From Paraflavitalea sp. CAU 1676 (lineage in GTDB: Bacteria > Bacteroidota > Bacteroidia > Chitinophagales > Chitinophagaceae), in assembly GCF_029223285.1 (NCBI RefSeq), contig NZ_JARHUJ010000001.1, forward strand, positions 682,001 through 746,000: a stretch of DNA of 64,000 nt, given 5' to 3'. Of the stretch, positions 61,501 to 64,000 are shown one piece after another. The position numbers and the translations under genes were made by a program. Under the pieces are notes generated by a model. That model searched no databases and had not been told where the DNA came from. It saw only the letters and a list, made by a program, of their open reading frames with translations. The number at the start of each line of letters is the position of its first letter. The stretch's first letter is position 1.

Positions 61501-61847
61501 GTAAAGTCATAGGGATAGTCATTCGCCGAGTGATACGTAAGGCGGGTCGCTTCACCACCAGCTGATGGCATTACATACACATCGAAGTTACCATAGCGGT
61601 CGCTGGCAAAAGCAATGTACTTGCCATCGCGGCTCCACACCGGCATGAAGTCATGCGCTTCGTGCAGCGTGAGCGGCGCAGCGTCGCCGCCGGCTGCGGC
61701 TACTTTGTAGAGATCACCTTTGTAACTGAAAACGATCGTTTTACCATCCGGCGAAATAGCAGGATAACGTAACCACAGCGGGTTTTGCTGTGCCGTTGCC
61801 ACCTTCACCATAATGAAGAGAAACAGCACCAGGAGGTATTTATTCAT
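58593..61847 (-). CDS. tricorn-type S41 family protease
   Basis: This 1084-aa secreted protein begins with a signal peptide (MNKYLLVLFLFIMVKVATAQ). Two beta-propellers follow (about 25-640, with repeats such as FSPDGRSLIYAAERG), a helical segment, a PDZ domain (about 760-850) and the S41 protease core. The tricorn active-site residues can be placed: Ser-His in NASHTGG and the nucleophile Ser near residue 983 in SESNYSDAF. In archaea tricorn trims proteasome products; secreted bacterial forms more likely degrade peptides in the periplasm. The start at 61847 is set by the signal peptide; the frame is open 150 bp further. A Lys/Glu-rich stretch near 580-600 looks like a flexible insert. Confidence 0.92.
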   Translation of the reverse strand: MNKYLLVLFLFIMVKVATAQQNPLWLRYPAISPDGKTIVFSYKGDLYKVAAAGGDAAPLTLHEAHDFMPVWSRDGKYIAFASDRYGNFDVYVMPSAGGEATRLTYHSANDYPYDFTPDGQKVIFGTNRNDIYTSARFPQRALFQKLYEVPVTSGRSVMYLSAGSEYARFSSKGDQLIFQDRKGYEDALRKHHTSSVTRDIWIYDVKKDEYQQVSGFGGEDREPLFSADDQYFYYLSEKDGGSQNIYKAPVKTKIAEQQLTKFKEHPVRHLSRSGDNTLCFTYDGEIYTLKEGDQPKKVSIRINTDGRTNTEKILPINTGVTQTVLSPNGKELAFIVRGEVFVTSVEGGITKRITNTPQQERTLQFSPDGRSLIYAAERGNSWDIYRTTIERKEEPYFYASTVLKEEPLIATAAEEFQPVVSPDGKEIAYLEERNSIKVFNIAAKKSRVILPKGVNFSYADGDQSFRWSPDGKWIALNSNEGAWGIAEIALMKADGTGERMNVTQSGFGDAGAKWAFNGKALLWLTDRDGKRPLAFQGAREVDIYAMFFDQELYDRFKLSKDDYALLKEKEENDKKEKKDSALQAAIAKKEKDWQPLFENLDGRKERLTINSGNISDYILSADGEKLYFLARVEKGYDLWMTNTRTRETKILSKLDGGPAGMDITKDGKNLFVVSDGRIMKVDAEAGRVSPVIVNGEMNLNAAAEREYIYEHAWRQVVKKFYDPKLQGVDWNLYKTTYAKFLPYINNNYDYQELLSELLGELNASHTGGRYAAPQVNTDATASLGLLYDETFEGPGVKVMEVIEGGPFLNAKTKVANGTVIEKIDGESITATVDWNKLLNRKATKNVLLSLYNPATKERWEETLKPISQGEEQGLLYNRWVKMMRKKVEELSGGKVGYVHVQGMNDGSFRTVFEEVRGKNINKEALIVDTRFNGGGWLHDDLVTFLGAKKYMEFSPQGVTPTSGEPLNKWTNPSCVLMSESNYSDAFLFPWSYKSLGIGKLIGMPVPGTGTAVWWETQIDPTLVFGIPMIGTIGKEKRTTENMQLEPDIRVANDYKSILKGYDQQLERAVKEMLEEIKKAPKKGF

Positions 61848-62033
61848 AAATAGTAGAGTTTTAGGAAAAGGAATTGAAATAAAGGTAGCAAACCGGGATA
61901 TTTGCAGGAGACGGGATTGCATAAAAGCGATAATAGGCTTACGAACGGTGCCTGTCCCCGGTTGGCGCCGCTCCGCGATGTAATAAACTGCCAGCATTTC
62001 CGACGAATATCAGCAAACAACTCAAGCGCCACT

Positions 62034-62735
62034 ATGCCCTCAGCATTCGAGAATACAATACGGAAATACCAGTCAGGCTTTCATCCCGTGATGGCCATCA
62101 ACAAGGATAAGGATCATCTGTTGCACCTCGATTTCACAGAGGAAAATAAGGAGTTGACGGCGGCTGTTATTGACGACACCCAACGCTTCTCGGCATATAT
62201 CGAACATAAAATAGCTTCCGCCGGTTGCCGCTATGGCATCGGGGGCTATGATGAGAACAGAACGGTGTATAGCCGCAGCGCCCACTTCAGCGGACAGCCG
62301 GGTGAAGAGCCCCGCCGCCTTCACCTTGGTATCGACGTATGGGGACCTTCCGGCACTCCTGTGTATGCGTTCATGGGCGGCATGGTGCACAGCTATGCCT
62401 TCAACGACCAGTTTGGAGACTATGGCGCAACGCTCATCCTGTTGCACCAGCTCGATGGTATGCCCTTTTATACCTTATACGGCCATGTTAGCCTGCCCGA
62501 TATTCAGAAAGTATCGACCGGTCAATATGTTTCGATCGGGCAGGAGATCGCTCATTTTGGCAAGCCCGAAGAAAACGGACATTGGCCGCCGCACCTGCAC
62601 TTCCAGATCATACTCGACATGGAATTAAAAGAAGGCGACTATCCCGGCGTTTGCAAATATTCCGAAAGAGAAAAGTACCTCGCCAATTGTCCCGACCCCG
62701 ACCTGATCCTGCAATTAATGCGTTACGCGAAATAG
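62034..62735 (+). CDS. M23 family metallopeptidase
   Basis: This 233-aa protein has a C-terminal M23 (LytM/lysostaphin-like) domain, about 85-215. The zinc site is present: H97-x3-D101 in LHLGIDVWG and H187-L-H189 in PHLHFQ. M23 enzymes cut peptidoglycan peptide bridges. No signal peptide is seen from the ATG at 62034, which is odd for a wall hydrolase. The frame extends 132 bp upstream but that part overlaps the tricorn promoter and adds no signal sequence. It may therefore act on another cytoplasmic substrate or be exported by another route. Confidence 0.85.
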   Translation: MPSAFENTIRKYQSGFHPVMAINKDKDHLLHLDFTEENKELTAAVIDDTQRFSAYIEHKIASAGCRYGIGGYDENRTVYSRSAHFSGQPGEEPRRLHLGIDVWGPSGTPVYAFMGGMVHSYAFNDQFGDYGATLILLHQLDGMPFYTLYGHVSLPDIQKVSTGQYVSIGQEIAHFGKPEENGHWPPHLHFQIILDMELKEGDYPGVCKYSEREKYLANCPDPDLILQLMRYAK

Positions 62736-62761
62736 ACATTCACTCCCCACCAAAGTTCAAC

Positions 62762-62786
62762 AAAAGGGCTAGCTGCTAGCCCTTTT
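62762..62786. terminator. terminator after the M23 gene
   Basis: AAAAGGGCTAG (62762-62772), loop CTG and CTAGCCCTTTT (62776-62786) form a perfect 11-bp stem with a closing T-tract. Confidence 0.9.
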
Positions 62787-62941
62787 CAGTATATTTCAAC
62801 TTCAGGAGCGCCTTACTACGCTATTAACTTACCGCTGAACAACACACGCCCCCACCGGCTTAAGGCCACACCCTCTACCGGCACCGCAGACCTGCGGATA
62901 CCTGTTCCATTCAATTTTATTCAACCTAAAATGAACAACTT

Positions 62942-64000
62942 ATGTCATTTAATCTTGTTGATTCGGTGAAGGGCCTTTTTACCAATGAACTTGCCGGTAA
63001 GATGGCCTCATCTTTTGGGGAAAGCGAAGGCAGTGTTCAGAAAGCACTCAGTGGAGCCATCCCGGCAGTATTGGCCGGTTTGCTCAACAAAGCAGGTACA
63101 ACAGAAGGAGCGTCCAGTATCCTCAATTTATCGAAGGAAGCGGCCAGCAGCGGGGTACTCAATAACCTGGGTAGTTTCGCGGGCAGCGGCAACCTCGTCA
63201 GCAAAGGACTCGAATGGCTGAAGAAACTGTTTGGAGATAAATTCGACAACATCACCAGCCTGATCTCCGGCTTTGCCGGCATACGCGATTCTTCGGCAGC
63301 ATCGGTATTGAGTGTCGCTGCGCCGGCTGCGTTAGGCACACTCGGCAAACAGGTAAATACGAACAACCTCAGTGTGGGCGGACTCACTTCTTTGTTAGCC
63401 AGCCAAAAAGATTCCATTCTTAGTGCGCTGCCTTCTGGGCTTAACCTGGCTGGCGCACTTGGCCTGGGCAGTCTGGGCGATCTTGGCAGTAAACTAACAG
63501 GAGCTTTCAGCAGTGCCACCGGTACAGCCAGGGCTACCGCCGAAAAGGCGACCAGCGGCGGTAACAAATGGTTGATGCCGCTCATTATTGCGTTGATCGT
63601 GATCGCTGCGCTGTACTACCTGTTCAAAGGCTGCAACAAGAGTGCAGGTGATGCTGCCGTACCGCCGGCCGATACGGTGGTGAACCGGGCACAGGATTTG
63701 CCGGCAGCACCGGTCATGGAGTCTATCAAGGTAAAACTGCCCGATGGGGTAGAACTCGATGCATATAGAGGCGGCATTGAAGACAAGCTGGTCACATTCC
63801 TCAATGATCCTGCCTCACAGGGCGGCAAGGATGTTTGGTTCGATTTCGATAACCTCAATTTCCAAACGGGCAGTGCCGAAATAACGGCCGAAAGCATGCG
63901 GCAGGTGAATAATATTGCAGCTATACTCAAAGCTTATCCTAAATTGAAGATCAAGATAGGTGGGTATACTGATAAGAGCGGAGATGTAGCCGTCAATAAA
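62942..64000 (+). CDS. DUF937 - TM - OmpA family protein (3' end outside the window)
   Basis: The frame opens at the ATG at 62942 and runs without stop to the end of the window (353 codons). The N-terminal part (about 1-190) is Gly/Ser/Ala/Leu-rich and of DUF937 type (MSFNLVDSVKGLFTNELAG). One membrane helix follows (about 203-220; WLMPLIIALIVIAALYYLF), then a linker and the start of an OmpA peptidoglycan-binding domain (from about 300; VWFDFDNLNFQTGSAEI and KIKIGGYTDKSG). DUF937 would be cytoplasmic and OmpA periplasmic, so it may anchor a cytoplasmic assembly to the wall. The C-terminus cannot be judged. Confidence 0.88.
   Translation, partial: MSFNLVDSVKGLFTNELAGKMASSFGESEGSVQKALSGAIPAVLAGLLNKAGTTEGASSILNLSKEAASSGVLNNLGSFAGSGNLVSKGLEWLKKLFGDKFDNITSLISGFAGIRDSSAASVLSVAAPAALGTLGKQVNTNNLSVGGLTSLLASQKDSILSALPSGLNLAGALGLGSLGDLGSKLTGAFSSATGTARATAEKATSGGNKWLMPLIIALIVIAALYYLFKGCNKSAGDAAVPPADTVVNRAQDLPAAPVMESIKVKLPDGVELDAYRGGIEDKLVTFLNDPASQGGKDVWFDFDNLNFQTGSAEITAESMRQVNNIAAILKAYPKLKIKIGGYTDKSGDVAVNK

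Noticed and set aside
59034-61565. Long plus-strand open frames within the tricorn protease gene
   Set aside because: They are antisense to a gene with complete catalytic motifs and show no family features.
1-64000. tRNA, rRNA, transposase or integrase genes
   Set aside because: Gaps were read for T-loop-like sequence, terminal repeats and transposase motifs, and none was found; scanning by eye may still miss a degenerate element.

Overview
The window reads as chromosomal DNA of a soil- or plant-associated Bacteroidota, most likely Chitinophagaceae. The evidence is the protein families present (FtsX-DUF3098-UppP cluster, DUF3108, DUF1501/DUF1549/DUF1553, Reg_prop/Y_Y_Y regulator, tricorn-type S41 protease), several promoters with the Bacteroidetes -7 element TAnnTTTG, leaders mostly without Shine-Dalgarno sequences, and roughly 50% GC. 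This placement is by family recognition only; no database was searched. No tRNA, rRNA, CRISPR array or insertion sequence was seen.

Layout. 1-2476: the end of a HisKA_2-type sensor kinase and a sigma54-dependent response regulator. 2477-9998: an AraC regulator and an electrophile/quinone-stress block (NAD(P)-binding protein, pirin, Dps, two YceI proteins, two MhqO/MhqE-like ring-cleaving dioxygenases, one MhqD-like hydrolase). Three promoters in this block (pirin, dps, second yceI) share one upstream sequence motif at a nearly constant distance from the -7 box, which suggests a small regulon. 10055-22595: a membrane-anchored Reg_prop/Y_Y_Y/LuxR regulator followed by a glycan locus. One strand carries ThuA and a GH18 chitinase, the other GH30, GH30, GH5-CBM and GH2-malectin; beta-glucan plus chitin suggests fungal cell walls. 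22860-26713: an orphan MacB/FtsX-type permease and two unknown proteins. 26714-27277: a 564-bp gap with an 11-bp tandem repeat and a degenerate 8-bp tandem repeat. 27278-32077: a 1599-aa DUF4011-helicase-nuclease-DUF3320 protein with the architecture of a single-gene phage-defence factor. 32169-38158: a three-gene planctomycete-type cytochrome c cluster. 38294-45162: a secreted small protein, a beta-lactamase-fold hydrolase, a second AraC regulator, an S9 peptidase and a hydroxyacid dehydrogenase.

45163-64000 is mostly housekeeping: greA with a complex leader, a HIT protein, ruvC, a UPF0104-type membrane protein, DUF3108, an MBL hydrolase, an MFS transporter, uppP, DUF3098, ftsX, leuS, two unknowns, a tricorn protease, an M23 peptidase and the start of a DUF937-TM-OmpA protein. 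Within leuS a block of about 400 bp containing the KMSKS motif is about 36% GC against about 57% in the flanks I counted, which marks the gene as a mosaic.

The most notable observations are the shared operator of the stress block, the leuS mosaic, the greA leader (promoter, 9-bp inverted repeat, terminator-like hairpin and an unusually strong Shine-Dalgarno), the defence-like helicase-nuclease behind repeat-rich DNA, and the planctomycete-type cytochrome cluster.
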